From Hyphomicrobiales bacterium (GTDB lineage Bacteria > Pseudomonadota > Alphaproteobacteria > Rhizobiales > Rhizobiaceae): a stretch of 64,000 nucleotides of DNA. Within the stretch, counting starts at the first letter, position 1; each line of letters opens with the position of its first letter. This document shows, one piece after another, positions 1 to 8,379 of this stretch. The stretch lies in the NCBI GenBank assembly GCA_900465675.1, contig UBJR01000017.1:62001-126000 (forward strand). The letters run 5' to 3'. The position numbers were made by a program, and so were the translations under genes. The notes beneath the pieces were generated by a model, which searched no databases, had not been told where the DNA came from, and saw nothing but the letters and a program-made list of their open reading frames with translations.

Positions 1-18
1 TTGTGAAGGAGAAAGTTA

Positions 19-228
19 ATGACAAGCACATCACGGAAACTTGCAGAGGAATATGTGCGCTTAGGCGGACGCAGACTTGCGAATATCGACGACAACATCA
101 TTAGTGTCCGTTCCTGGGACAAGGACACTCCGGAGGCGGAGGCGTTCTGGAAGGAAAAGATATTAACGCTTAGCGAAATAGATCGGCACCAAGTTGAAGT
201 ACACCTGCCGTCCATCAGCGATCGTTGA
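19..228 (+). CDS. Small hypothetical protein, 69 aa
   Basis: I do not recognise this protein. It is soluble and charged, with no signal peptide or membrane segment. The ATG is preceded by a strong GGAGAAAG ribosome binding site about 5 bases upstream, which supports it as a real gene. It stands alone and is followed by about 290 bases without a gene. The C-terminal half (EAFWKEKILTL and onward) looks helical. No function can be proposed. Confidence 0.6.
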   Translation: MTSTSRKLAEEYVRLGGRRLANIDDNIISVRSWDKDTPEAEAFWKEKILTLSEIDRHQVEVHLPSISDR

Positions 229-516
229 CGCTAGCCGTTCAAAATTTGAACTCAAGACAATTTACGTCGACGTATGACGCACGATGCCGGTCGCGGACTC
301 ACTGGATAGATCAACCTTCGACGGCCGGGCCGACCATCCCCACGGTTTAGATATTCAGGGCGGTCCATAATGTCGCCGGAGGAAATCCCACCGATCTAGC
401 GGAAACCCGTACAGCATTGGTGCGATATCGGGAACCTTCAGGCAACGACTAGCTTAGGACATAGCGCCTTCCGATGTGGTGGCCGCGAAATTCCAGCTCG
501 CTCGAAGGATTTCAGA

Positions 517-873
517 ATGACGAGAAACGATGGCGACCAAAGAGATGTGACGGAAACCGCCACGCAAGCAAGGCAGGGAAACCGCGGCAGGCCAGTCCTG
601 ATCGTGCTGATCAGTGGTCTTGTGCTTGCGCTGATCGCCTGGGCTGGCCTCGGTATATGGGGCGAAAGCATTGACACGGATGCCAAACCAACGGCCTCGA
701 CATCGAACGATCCTATAAACACACAGCCATCCGGAGCAGGCACATTCGATAATAACGCGGCCGATGGCAGTGCACGTCCGCCGGAAAAAACAGACCGATC
801 GCCGTCGCCTAGCGGCAGTGGGGGCGGGCCAACCCAGGTCACATCGCCATCGGGTACAGAGAAGATCCAGTAG
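517..873 (+). CDS. Small single-pass membrane protein, 118 aa
   Basis: The first 25 residues are polar and charged. One hydrophobic segment follows at about residues 27-48 (PVLIVLISGLVLALIAWAGL), and then a low-complexity tail rich in Ser, Pro, Thr, Gly and Asn. This is an N-in membrane anchor with a disordered periplasmic tail. A GAAGGA ribosome binding site lies just upstream of the ATG. The reverse strand also has long open frames here, but they lack protein-like composition. Similar short anchored proteins are common orphan genes in rhizobia. The function is unknown. Confidence 0.55.
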   Translation: MTRNDGDQRDVTETATQARQGNRGRPVLIVLISGLVLALIAWAGLGIWGESIDTDAKPTASTSNDPINTQPSGAGTFDNNAADGSARPPEKTDRSPSPSGSGGGPTQVTSPSGTEKIQ

Positions 874-1198
874 GTCAAGGGATAGCGTCAGTGTGGTCCG
901 TCTCATCGAATGGCGAGTGTCGCCTCACGGCATCTAGTTCTACCATCATTCTAGCTCCACCGAACATCGGATGGCTGCTTGATCGGGCTCTTAGTTGTCA
1001 TGAACGAAGGCAGCGTCAGATCGCGCCGAGCGTCTTCCCACCGCGACAAGCATCACAAGCATCTGGTTCATTGCTTTGAGATCCCCAATGGTGGCAGTGC
1101 GAAGGTTGACGCCGTTCACTATCCCTGGCCTGTAAACGCAGGTGTGTTCTCTGACGTCTGCGTTGTAATCGCCTCAACACACTCCAATACGCACACCC

Positions 1199-1223
1199 GC
1201 CCCGCCTTAGAGCGGGCCTTTTT
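1199..1223 (+). terminator. Rho-independent terminator candidate
   Basis: The stem CCCGC / GCGGG encloses the loop CTTAGA. It is extended by further G-C pairs with one mismatch and followed by CCTTTTT. The T-run sits on the plus strand. It would end transcription from the 517-873 gene, or from an unannotated short transcript between 874 and 1198. Confidence 0.5.
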
Positions 1224-1360
1224 CTCGATCTTCAAGGCCGAAGCTAAAAGGGGCGGCTTAACGGGAGCGCTCGGAATTGTTTTCGACGCTGGTCTCTCAT
1301 TTGGGTCTGATGGGTGGCCCCGAAGCGTATAGTAAGCGCCCCTCGCTCACGAGGCGTGGC

Positions 1361-1372
1361 GGAAACGTTTCC
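1361..1372. promoter_or_regulatory. 12-bp palindrome resembling a LacI-family operator
   Basis: GGAAACGTTTCC is a perfect palindrome with a central CG, the usual pattern of LacI/GalR-family operators. No LacI-type gene lies in the window, so any regulator would act from elsewhere. It lies 80 bases upstream of the small gene at 1452. Chance occurrence is possible. Confidence 0.25.
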
Positions 1373-1451
1373 TTATGGCCTCAGTGAGGCTTCCCGCGCC
1401 CGCCTAGTCCCTACCAACCATTGAAAGATTCATTTTGCGCACTACTTATAG

Positions 1452-1649
1452 GTGATGAACAAGCCAGCGACCAAAGCACAAGCCACCCATACGGAATCCA
1501 TGTCGATCATCGCTGCACAGGATGCCGCTCGCGATAAGAAGACATCGCAGCTGCGGGAGTTGCGCTTAGCCCGCGACGCGGAGAGAGCCGCTACGGTCCT
1601 GCTTGAGCCCGTCAAGCCCGTTAAGCCTAGACGAAAGCGAACCGCCTAG
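1452..1649 (+). CDS. Small basic hypothetical protein, 65 aa
   Basis: A short, strongly helical, charged protein with a Lys/Arg/Pro-rich C-terminus (EPVKPVKPRRKRTA). It has no signal peptide or membrane segment. Small proteins of this kind, with an alanine-rich helix and a basic tail, recur in rhizobial genomes without known function. The basic tail could bind nucleic acid, which is only an inference. The ribosome binding site is weak (AGGTG directly before the ATG). Confidence 0.45.
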   Translation: MMNKPATKAQATHTESMSIIAAQDAARDKKTSQLRELRLARDAERAATVLLEPVKPVKPRRKRTA

Positions 1650-1898
1650 TAGGTCGGTTGGTGCACCATCGCGGCAATGTGCTTGACCGGCCCGAGAGCT
1701 ACCATCTAGCGCCGTAGCACTTCTGTGATTATGCCGCCCGAAGCTTGGCTTTTTAATGATATTGCCAACCTTCAGTTTACCCGGAGCTCAACTTTTCCTT
1801 GCGTTCCCGCATGGTCACGGCATCCTTCTGGAATGCCGACACACCGCTCATTTCCGGCCCCACGATACCGAGTGAAGCAGGCGCCACCGCTCTTCTCG

Positions 1899-2165
1899 AT
1901 GAAGGCGTTCTATCTGGCTGTCATCGGCGCAGGCGTGATTGGTTACGGTGCCGTCGATGCGGTCAATCTTCTCACCCCCACATCAGCGCTCAGTGGTGCT
2001 TGCAACATCAAGGGCAACATCAGCATCCAAAGCCGAGAACACATTTACCATGTGCCAGGCCAGGAATATTACGAAGAGACCAAGATTTATCCCCAGTATG
2101 GAGAACGGTGGTTCTGCTCAGAGGCCGAGGCGCGCGCGGCGGGCTGGAGACGCGCGCGCAGTTAG
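1899..2165 (+). CDS. Small exported or anchored protein resembling the tail of rhizobial thermonuclease-like proteins
   Basis: Starting at the internal ATG gives an 88-residue protein. Its N-terminal hydrophobic segment (about residues 2-22, FYLAVIGAGVIGYGAVDAV) acts as a signal or anchor. A compact Cys-containing module follows, with the motifs CNIKGNIS, YHVPGQEYYEETKI and GERWFCSEAEARAAGWRRA. This module is familiar as the C-terminal part of rhizobial secreted nuclease-like (ExoI-type) proteins, where the two cysteines and the W-F-C-S-E-A-E-A block are conserved. Here it stands alone without a nuclease domain. A longer frame from 1725 is open, but its extra N-terminus is not protein-like. 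The precise role is unknown. Confidence 0.7.
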   Translation: MKAFYLAVIGAGVIGYGAVDAVNLLTPTSALSGACNIKGNISIQSREHIYHVPGQEYYEETKIYPQYGERWFCSEAEARAAGWRRARS

Positions 2166-2182
2166 ACGCAAACCTAGGATCC

Positions 2183-2212
2183 CTTCGCGCAAATCACCGC
2201 CATGTCCACTAC
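2183..2212. repeat. Imperfect 30-bp direct repeat, copy 1
   Basis: This stretch matches positions 2888-2917 in 26 of 30 bases in the same orientation. The shared core is GCAAATCACC followed by TCCACTAC. The two copies flank the DUF982 gene and its surroundings. The match could reflect an old duplication or a dispersed intergenic repeat. Confidence 0.45.
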
Positions 2213-2362
2213 ATAAAGCCTAGTGCGCCGTCCACGCTGCGATGAGGCCGCTATCGTTGCGTCCATATCCTATGACGAAGCTAGGCATCTCCTGATGTGA
2301 AAAGCCGCCACCGGAATGAAAGGGCGGCGGGCGTGGAATTTGCGCTGTGTCTATGAAGGCGC

Positions 2363-2656
2363 CTACGAGCCGATGTTCCGATCGCTCTGGCGCTTGGCAA
2401 CAACGGGCACCTCTTCAATGTTTGCGAGCATGTGGTGCTTTATCAGGAACCGACGAAGGTTTTCCCTGAACGCTGGCAAAGGAAAGATACCTTGGGCCGC
2501 CATGCGGCAAGCCTTTTCAATAACCTCATAGGTGGCATCTCTTTGCTCTTCCGCCCATTCGTCGAGGAAGTCAAAGACATCTTCGAGGCTAGCGAGTTCC
2601 TGAATATAATGCCGCTTCCTCAGGAACAACGGAGCGTCAAACGAGGTGTTCGCCAT
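2363..2656 (-). CDS. DUF982 family protein, 97 aa
   Basis: DUF982 proteins are short, of unknown function, and strongly expanded in Rhizobiaceae, often on plasmids. The family pattern is visible here: an aromatic/basic start (LFLRKRHYIQELASLEDVFDFLDEWA), then a helix with a conserved C-R-M-A-A-Q-G block, then F-R-E-N-L-R-R-F. The start at 2656 is chosen because AAGGAG lies 6 bases upstream. The ATG two codons earlier would abut that site. The frame continues further upstream without a start of comparable quality. Confidence 0.7.
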   Translation of the reverse strand: MANTSFDAPLFLRKRHYIQELASLEDVFDFLDEWAEEQRDATYEVIEKACRMAAQGIFPLPAFRENLRRFLIKHHMLANIEEVPVVAKRQSDRNIGS

Positions 2657-3207
2657 GGCCATCTCCTTCCTCGTTGCGTGTTTGACGGCGCAAGATTTAG
2701 GAGAAGGCGGCGGAAAATCAAGACCTGTTTTAACGCACCTAATGGGTGGTGGGCCGCAGCGTTCTCGCTGGTCACAAGCGAGTTTGGCCATCAGGCTCAT
2801 CTTCGCAAGACCGTATTTTTGCAACGGAAGGCGGCCCGATCTCTGAAACGAAAAAGACAACCCGAAGGCGGCCTGATTTGGTGGTCGCTTCGTGCAAATC
2901 ACCACAATATCCACTACGCACTGTAGAATGTTCACCGGGACAACACCCCGGATGAAAGCCCCGATGCACAGCCAAATCCTCTAAGGCGTCTTTCAGGTAA
3001 TCCGCCAAGGTATGGCGAGCGTGTTTGGATATGCCAATCTCAGCTATCCGGCCCTCGCCTCCACATTGTCACCAGATCCTAGTGTCGGCGGCCGAAAAGA
3101 TCGCGGCAGTTCTTGAGTAAGACATCCCGCGGCGGCCTGCAGTACGATGCCTTCCTTGCTAGCGCTGGAGCGTTCGGCACTTCCTGCAATCAATGGGGAG
3201 CACGCGA
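2657..3207. other. Intergenic stretch, only a repeat copy seen
   Basis: About 550 bases. The overlapping open frames on both strands have no ribosome binding site or recognisable family. The second copy of the 30-bp imperfect repeat lies at 2888-2917. Confidence 0.5.
2888..2917. repeat. Imperfect 30-bp direct repeat, copy 2
   Basis: Second copy of the repeat at 2183-2212, with 4 differences in 30 bases. It lies upstream of the DUF982 gene, while copy 1 lies downstream of it. Confidence 0.45.
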
Positions 3208-3363
3208 ATGACTGATCGTCTTTCGAAATGCTTGGCTTGTAACGGTCGCGGCTACTTCCGCTGCGACTGCTGGCCGGGTGACTGCATCTGCGATAGGCGG
3301 TACACAATCGCACGACAGAGTAAAAGGGACATCGTTTTGGCAACAAAACGCTGTCGATCCTGA
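3208..3363 (+). CDS. Cysteine-rich mini-protein with zinc-ribbon-like spacing, 51 aa
   Basis: The ATG at 3208 follows GGGGAG with a 7-base spacer, one of the best ribosome binding sites in the region. The 51-residue product has six Cys within residues 8-28, in the pattern C-L-A-C-N-G-R-G-Y-F-R-C-D-C followed by G-D-C-I-C. The CxxCxGxG start resembles the repeats of DnaJ-type zinc fingers, and the whole would bind one or two metal ions. The C-terminus is basic. It is a free-standing gene with no obvious partner. Metal binding is inferred from the spacing alone. The same region carries long open frames on the other strand that lack such features. Confidence 0.55.
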   Translation: MTDRLSKCLACNGRGYFRCDCWPGDCICDRRYTIARQSKRDIVLATKRCRS

Positions 3364-3844
3364 AGCCGCTGATGGACTGCGCGGAGGAAGCCGGATGGAT
3401 CTCTGAACACCGGATCAAGGGCATACTTTAACCGCAGCGATGTCCCCCGGCGTGTCAAGGGTATTATCGTGACGCTGGCATAAGGAAATTACGATGATCG
3501 AAATTTGCCGATAGTCCACCTTCTTCGCGTTGGGCGGAGATTGCAACGCCGCGAAACTGGAACATTTGTCGCAGCCTGCTGTTTACTCGTTGAATATCTG
3601 CTGTGTTCAAGCAGAACAGTGGAAATATTAGGATGTTCGTTGATTGCGAAGCACGTCAGATGCAACCCGTATCGATCGCCGCCGGAAAAGACAGTCGGAC
3701 CTCGCTGGTTGCGCCATCGCGCTCTTAAAGGTCAACGGGCCGTTTTCCGGGTCACTGGCGGAAGAAGCGGTGGCTTTTTGAGACAATGCGTCTTGCTAAC
3801 ATTAAGCCGCGTTCGTTCGTCGATAACGCCTTGAGGAGTTTGAA
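3364..3844. other. Intergenic stretch, possible decayed small ORF
   Basis: No intact gene was found. A good ribosome binding site (AAGGAAATTACG) precedes an ATG at 3494. That frame stops after 6 codons but is then open for about 38 more codons, which may be a small gene broken by a TAG. The rest shows nothing recognisable. Confidence 0.3.
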
Positions 3845-4570
3845 TTGACCTTTCGCCAGGACGAAGTCGGCAACCGGATGCTCGCCGCATTGATGCCCGC
3901 GGACTTCACGCTTCTGCAACCGTATCTTGAGAAGGTTAAGCTGCCTGCACATTTCGAGATCGCCCGGCCGCGCAGCAGACTTGAGTATCTTTACTTTCCG
4001 GAGTCGGGCATCGGCGCGGTGATGACCGTTTCACCGAATGACAGGTCGGCGGAGGCAGGGATGTTCGGATCGGAAGGTTTTGTTCCAACTTCGACGATCA
4101 TCGGCGATGACATCGTCCCCTACTTGATTGAGATGCATGTTGCTGGCCTGGGTTACCGTGTTCCAATCAAAGTAATGCGGGAGTTGACGGCAAGGAGTTC
4201 CTCACTGCAGATCCCGTTCATCAAGTACATGCATGTGTTCGCAACACAGGTCGCCTATACGGCGCTCGCAAATGCCCGCTATAGGATCGAGCAGCGCCTA
4301 GCGAGGTGGATCTTGATGTGTCACGACCGTCTCCGCTCAGACGAACTCGATATCACGCACGAATATATCGCTTTCATGCTTGGGACACGTCGCCCAAGTG
4401 TGACGACGGCGTTGCACGTGCTTGAGGGCGAGCGGCTGATCCGCTCAAATCGTGGCTTGATCATTGTCCTCGATCGGAAAGGCTTGGAGGAATTCGCTGC
4501 TGGATCCTATGGTATCCCTGAACAGGAATTCGAAAGGCTGATCGGCCGCGCGCATAGGGAAACCGAATAA
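3845..4570 (+). CDS. Crp/Fnr-family transcriptional regulator
   Basis: A 241-residue protein of Crp/Fnr layout. Residues about 15-130 form a cyclic-nucleotide-binding-like beta-roll (for example FEIARPRSRLEYLYFPESG). A dimer helix follows, and then a C-terminal winged helix-turn-helix (about 165-225, with GTRRPSVTTALHVLEGERLI). The four-Cys pattern of oxygen-sensing Fnr is absent, and the classical cAMP-binding Arg/Ser pattern is not clear, so the ligand is unknown. This subgroup is very common in rhizobia and Bradyrhizobium, often next to stress genes. The start is TTG, chosen because GAGGAG lies 6 bases upstream. It is followed by a DUF6894 gene in the same direction. Targets are unknown. 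Confidence 0.85.
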   Translation: MTFRQDEVGNRMLAALMPADFTLLQPYLEKVKLPAHFEIARPRSRLEYLYFPESGIGAVMTVSPNDRSAEAGMFGSEGFVPTSTIIGDDIVPYLIEMHVAGLGYRVPIKVMRELTARSSSLQIPFIKYMHVFATQVAYTALANARYRIEQRLARWILMCHDRLRSDELDITHEYIAFMLGTRRPSVTTALHVLEGERLIRSNRGLIIVLDRKGLEEFAAGSYGIPEQEFERLIGRAHRETE

Positions 4571-4648
4571 TACTCGGAACAATCTGAAGCGCACATCATT
4601 CGGAAAAGAGATATTTCCAAGAAAAGACACTGACCCGCGGAGCAGAAC

Positions 4649-4876
4649 ATGCGCTATTTTTTTAATATTCGAGATGGCGAAACATTTATTGCAGATCCGG
4701 AAGGTAGTGACCTCGGTTCGCTTGAAGCCGCGATCGATGAGGCAAAAGCAAATGCGCGGGAAATGATTGCCGAGCGCTTGAGGACCGGTGCCGCCCTTCG
4801 AGACCAGGTGTTTGAATTGACGAATGAGTCAGGTGACATTGTTGCCCGCATTGACTTCAAAGATGTTCTGCATTGA
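4649..4876 (+). CDS. DUF6894 family protein, 75 aa
   Basis: The protein begins MRYFFNIRDGETFIADPEG and continues with LEAAIDEAKANAREMIAERL, the hallmark pattern of DUF6894. This is a family of small rhizobial and methylobacterial proteins of unknown function, often found near stress or Crp/Fnr-type regulators. It has no signal peptide. GGAG lies 6 bases before the ATG. It lies 78 bases downstream of the Crp/Fnr regulator and could be co-transcribed with it. Confidence 0.8.
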   Translation: MRYFFNIRDGETFIADPEGSDLGSLEAAIDEAKANAREMIAERLRTGAALRDQVFELTNESGDIVARIDFKDVLH

Positions 4877-5297
4877 TCGGTACCGCTTAAACACCGGATG
4901 GATCAGTTCTTAAATCGACCTCGCGAGGCCACAGAGCGGCTTCCCGTTCAATGGCAGTGCGTTTGCGCGGTGATGAGGCCCCGGCACATTGCTCCGTGGA
5001 ACCTATCATCGGATAGTAGCAAATTGCGGCCGATCGCCAAGATCTTATTGCACCTTGAAAAATGACTTCTCGCAGCACGCGCTGCGGCCAGTGAACTATA
5101 AATTTTGCCTGATAAAGAAATGTCTGGCTTGGTTTGCGTCCTGTGAGATCCGGGCTGTAACATCCCCCACGCGAAACAGCGTGTCTATGTGGCCGTAGCT
5201 AACTTGCGTGCTGGCTTCTCGGTTCGATGACGGGCGGGAACAATTGCGACCGGTGGTGGTTTGTGAAGAACGCGAAGACGTTCCTCAGGATAGACCC
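4877..5297. other. Intergenic stretch with a possible stress promoter
   Basis: About 420 bases without a gene. The only signal I can point to is the EcfG-like promoter candidate at 5237-5261, listed separately. Confidence 0.4.
5237..5261 (+). promoter_or_regulatory. Candidate EcfG (general stress sigma) promoter
   Basis: GGAAC is followed after 16 bases by GGTT. This is one base off the alphaproteobacterial EcfG/RpoE2 consensus GGAAC-N16/17-CGTT. It lies about 40 bases upstream of the DUF2231 start codon, in the right place to drive the DUF2231 and sorbosone-dehydrogenase pair. One mismatch in a short consensus makes this tentative. Confidence 0.35.
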
Positions 5298-5735
5298 ATG
5301 ATCCCCGTAGAAGCCTCCATCCCCATCTACAAACCATCCCTTCGCTCAATCCCGCTTCATTTTTCAGCGGCGTGCTTCATTGGTGCGTTGTTCACTGACA
5401 CTGCGTATTGGCAGACGGCAGAAATGACCTGGGCGAATTTCTCTGCATGGCTTCTGGCAGCCGGGCTGGTCACCGGCGGTGTTGCCCTCCTTGCCGGTCT
5501 TGTTGATCTCGCGCGTGGTCGGTTTCGCTTCGCCGGGCTCGCCTCAGCGCTCTACGTTCTTGGTGGCATCGCGATTTTCGCTATTTCATTTGTAAACGCG
5601 CTGATCCATAGCCGCGATGCCTGGACGTCGGTCGTTCCCCTCGGTCTAGCTTTGTCGATCGTGGCGTTTGTGCTCATCGTGGTGGTTTCGATTTGCGGCT
5701 CCATCACCGAGCGGCGGTTCGCCAGAGGATATTGA
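5298..5735 (+). CDS. DUF2231 membrane protein, 145 aa
   Basis: A four-helix inner-membrane protein with the DUF2231 pattern, including PLHFSAACFIGALFTDTAYW near the N-terminus. The hydrophobic stretches fall at about residues 18-36, 49-70, 80-103 and 112-138. DUF2231 proteins in alphaproteobacteria are typically encoded next to a PQQ-type sorbosone/glucose dehydrogenase lipoprotein. Exactly that gene follows here after a single base, so the two form a translationally coupled pair. The internal ATG is chosen as the start because AGGA lies 7 bases upstream. The upstream extension is not protein-like. The role may be to anchor or serve the dehydrogenase, by inference. Confidence 0.8.
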   Translation: MIPVEASIPIYKPSLRSIPLHFSAACFIGALFTDTAYWQTAEMTWANFSAWLLAAGLVTGGVALLAGLVDLARGRFRFAGLASALYVLGGIAIFAISFVNALIHSRDAWTSVVPLGLALSIVAFVLIVVVSICGSITERRFARGY

Positions 5736-5736
5736 T

Positions 5737-7074
5737 ATGATGGCGCGCCAACGTTCCCGCCTTTTTGTTATGGCAACACTTTTCGCCTCGACTGCCCTTT
5801 TGGTTTCCGCCTGCAGCGACAATGAGCCCGATCCAAACGCAGAGATCGGGCCAGATCCAAAGCTTCCCGATCAATCCCAATATCTGATTCCGCCAATGCA
5901 TATAGCCAAGGTCGTAGGATGGAAGGACGGCAAAGTGCCGACTGTCGCGAGCGGTCTTGAAGTAAAGGCGCTTGCCTCCGGATTACAGCATCCGCGCTCA
6001 GTGTATACGTTGCCCAACGGTGATATATTGGCGGTGGAGTCAGTGGCGCCTCCCGAGGTGTCAGCGAAGCGTCCAAAAGACTTGATCATGGGTATAGTTC
6101 AGTCGTTCGCGACTGGAGGAACCGGAAGCAGCGGCAAAAGCAACCGCATCACGCTGCTGAGAGACGCCGATGGCGATGGGACGGCCGAAATTCAAGACGT
6201 TTTCCTCGATCATTTGAACTCGCCCTTCGGCGTAGTTCTTGTCGGAAACGATCTATATGTCGCCAATACCGACGCGGTTGTGCGCTATGCCTATACGCCG
6301 GGCGAGACAAAAATTACCGAGCCTGGCACGGTACTAACAGATCTTCCTGGAGGGCCAATCGACCATCACTGGACAAAAAGCATGACGGCGAGCGCGGACG
6401 GTTCGCTGCTTTACGTGGGTGTCGGCTCAAACAGTAACATTACGGAAAACGGCATCCAGGCGGAGAAAGACCGGGCAGCGATCTGGGAAATCGATCGGCA
6501 GACGGGAATGCACCGCGTTTTCGCAAGCGGTTTGCGCAATCCAAATGGGCTGAGCATCGAACCGCAGACAAAGGCTCTCTGGACGGTGGTCAACGAGCGT
6601 GACGAGCTCGGACCAAACTTGGTGCCTGATTACATGACTTCCGTCAGAGAGGGCGGCTTTTATGGCTGGCCCTACAGTTACTACGGCCAGCACGTCGATC
6701 CGCGCGTCATGCCGCAACGGCCTGACCTCGTCGCCAAAGCGATTGTCCCCGATTATGCGCTCAGTTCCCACGTCGCCCCACTCGGCATGGCGTTTTCTAA
6801 CGGCACGAGCTTGCCTGAAGAATATCGAAGCGGCGCCTTTGTCGGCGAGCATGGCAGCTGGAACCGCAATGCGTTCAACGGCTACAAGGTGATATTCGTG
6901 CCATTTTCAGAGGGAAGGCCCAGTGGCGCGCCGAAGGATGTGGTGTCCGGGTTCTTGAACGATCAGGAACAGGCGCAAGGCCGGCCGGTCGGCGTGACGC
7001 TCGATAAAACCGGCGCTTTACTCATTGCCGACGATGTCGGAAACAAGGTGTGGCGAGTGACGGCCAAGCCTTGA
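5737..7074 (+). CDS. Sorbosone/glucose dehydrogenase-like periplasmic lipoprotein
   Basis: A 445-residue protein starting with a lipoprotein signal (hydrophobic core about residues 9-24, lipobox LVSAC), so it is probably anchored at the outer or inner membrane facing the periplasm. The remainder is a six-bladed beta-propeller of the glucose/sorbosone dehydrogenase family. Motifs include ASGLQHPRSVYTLPNGDILA, NSPFGVVLVGNDLYVANTD, FASGLRNPNGLSIEP and HGSWNRNAFNGYKV. Members oxidise sugars or aldehydes using PQQ, or use another cofactor. The substrate here is unknown. The start ATG has AGAGGA 6 bases upstream and lies 1 base after the DUF2231 stop. Length and motifs appear complete. Confidence 0.85.
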   Translation: MMARQRSRLFVMATLFASTALLVSACSDNEPDPNAEIGPDPKLPDQSQYLIPPMHIAKVVGWKDGKVPTVASGLEVKALASGLQHPRSVYTLPNGDILAVESVAPPEVSAKRPKDLIMGIVQSFATGGTGSSGKSNRITLLRDADGDGTAEIQDVFLDHLNSPFGVVLVGNDLYVANTDAVVRYAYTPGETKITEPGTVLTDLPGGPIDHHWTKSMTASADGSLLYVGVGSNSNITENGIQAEKDRAAIWEIDRQTGMHRVFASGLRNPNGLSIEPQTKALWTVVNERDELGPNLVPDYMTSVREGGFYGWPYSYYGQHVDPRVMPQRPDLVAKAIVPDYALSSHVAPLGMAFSNGTSLPEEYRSGAFVGEHGSWNRNAFNGYKVIFVPFSEGRPSGAPKDVVSGFLNDQEQAQGRPVGVTLDKTGALLIADDVGNKVWRVTAKP

Positions 7075-7182
7075 AGCGCGTCACTGGTTTGCGAGGGCAA
7101 GAGTTGCCCACATTGGCGTTTCGCTGCGACCAAAGGAGAACCACATAACAATGAGGGCCGCTGGCAACGCTAACCCTGGTCG

Positions 7183-8379
7183 ATGGACATCTCAATGAAG
7201 GCGAGAAAATCTGGCCGGGCCTGGCTCCGTGACAAGGACGCGGAAAAGTCGAAAGCAAGCTTCCCAGAGCTGTTTTTCGATCTCGTCTTTGTATTCGGGC
7301 TGATCCAGTTGTCCCACACTCTTGCAGAGGATTTCACCTCAGCGACCGCAGGAGAAGCCCTACTGCTCATCCTGGCGATCTGGTGGCTTTGGATCAATAC
7401 GACCTGGGTCACAAACCTTCTAAATACCGACAGCGAGCCTGTCCGCTTACTTTTGTTCGCGCTCATGTTTGCGGGTATTCTCTTGGCTATCGCCCTTCCT
7501 GAAGCTTTCGGTGACCATCCTCTGCCATTTGCCGTCATTTACGTTGGCATGCAGATCGGAAGGTCACTTTTTGCATGGTTCGCATTTCGCCGTCATGATC
7601 CCAAGTCGGCTTCCACCTTCCTTCGCATCACCGTTTGGGCATGCGCTGCCGGAACGCTCTGGATCGGAGGCGGGCTGGCTTCATTCGAATGGCGGCTGTC
7701 CATCTGGAGCATTGCTCTGGGGCTGGAATATAGTGCGCCATTGTTGCGGTTTCGCTTTCCAGGCCTGGGAGGATCCGAAAAGGAAACGCTGCACCTGAAC
7801 GGTGAGCACCTTGCTGAGCGCTGCGCTTTGTTCGTCATTATCTGCCTCGGCGAGACCATTTTGACAACCGGGCGTAACGCTGCCGAACACATGGGCACAG
7901 ATTTAACTTTTTTGGTATTTTGTGGGGCCTTTCTAACCACAGTCGCCATGTGGTGGATTTATTTTCACCAGGGCCAAGAAGAGGCCGCGGAAAAGGCCGA
8001 GGTGACATCCAAGCCGGAAGCTGTGGCGCACAATCTTTTCACCTACGGTCATCTGCCGATCGTCGCCGGCATCATATTGACAGCGGTTGGCGAAGACTTT
8101 GCGCTCTCGCACCCTCACGAGCAAGCTGACCTGAGGGCCACTGCAGCAATCGCCGGGGGGCCATTCCTGTTCCTATGTGGAAACATTTGGCTAAAACTGG
8201 CCGCGGCGGAGCGGATACCGTTTTCGCATGCCGCAGGCCTCGTTGGACTTCTGGCAATCGCAATCGCTACGCCGCTGCTGCCGCTCTACGGTATGAACAT
8301 CGCCGCCACGGCGGCACTGCTCGCCACAGGCGCTTGGGAGTATGCTGCGCTTCGCCGGCCATCTGCGCAATCGGCATAA
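7183..8379 (+). CDS. LtrA (low temperature requirement A) family membrane protein
   Basis: A polytopic inner-membrane protein of 398 residues with about ten hydrophobic helices. The family signature lies at the start (SFPELFFDLVFVFGLIQLSH), together with GEHLAERCALFVIICLGETI in the middle. LtrA was first linked to growth at low temperature in Listeria. The biochemical role of the family is unknown. The start is ambiguous: ATG at 7183 or ATG at 7195, neither with a strong ribosome binding site. It appears to be transcribed alone and is followed by about 690 bases without a gene. Confidence 0.85.
   Translation: MDISMKARKSGRAWLRDKDAEKSKASFPELFFDLVFVFGLIQLSHTLAEDFTSATAGEALLLILAIWWLWINTTWVTNLLNTDSEPVRLLLFALMFAGILLAIALPEAFGDHPLPFAVIYVGMQIGRSLFAWFAFRRHDPKSASTFLRITVWACAAGTLWIGGGLASFEWRLSIWSIALGLEYSAPLLRFRFPGLGGSEKETLHLNGEHLAERCALFVIICLGETILTTGRNAAEHMGTDLTFLVFCGAFLTTVAMWWIYFHQGQEEAAEKAEVTSKPEAVAHNLFTYGHLPIVAGIILTAVGEDFALSHPHEQADLRATAAIAGGPFLFLCGNIWLKLAAAERIPFSHAAGLVGLLAIAIATPLLPLYGMNIAATAALLATGAWEYAALRRPSAQSA

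Larger units (their letters stand above)
874..1451. other. Intergenic stretch, no gene seen
   Basis: No convincing coding frame was found. The forward frame at 979-1332 lacks a ribosome binding site and has unlikely composition. The stretch contains a probable terminator at 1199-1223 and a 12-base perfect palindrome at 1361-1372, listed separately. Confidence 0.5.

Noticed and set aside
979-1332. Plus-strand open frame of 117 codons
   Set aside because: It has no ribosome binding site, runs through a probable terminator at 1199-1223, and its composition is not protein-like.
4576-4600. EcfG-type promoter upstream of the DUF6894 gene
   Set aside because: GGAAC is present, but there is no CGTT-like -10 element at 16-17 bases.
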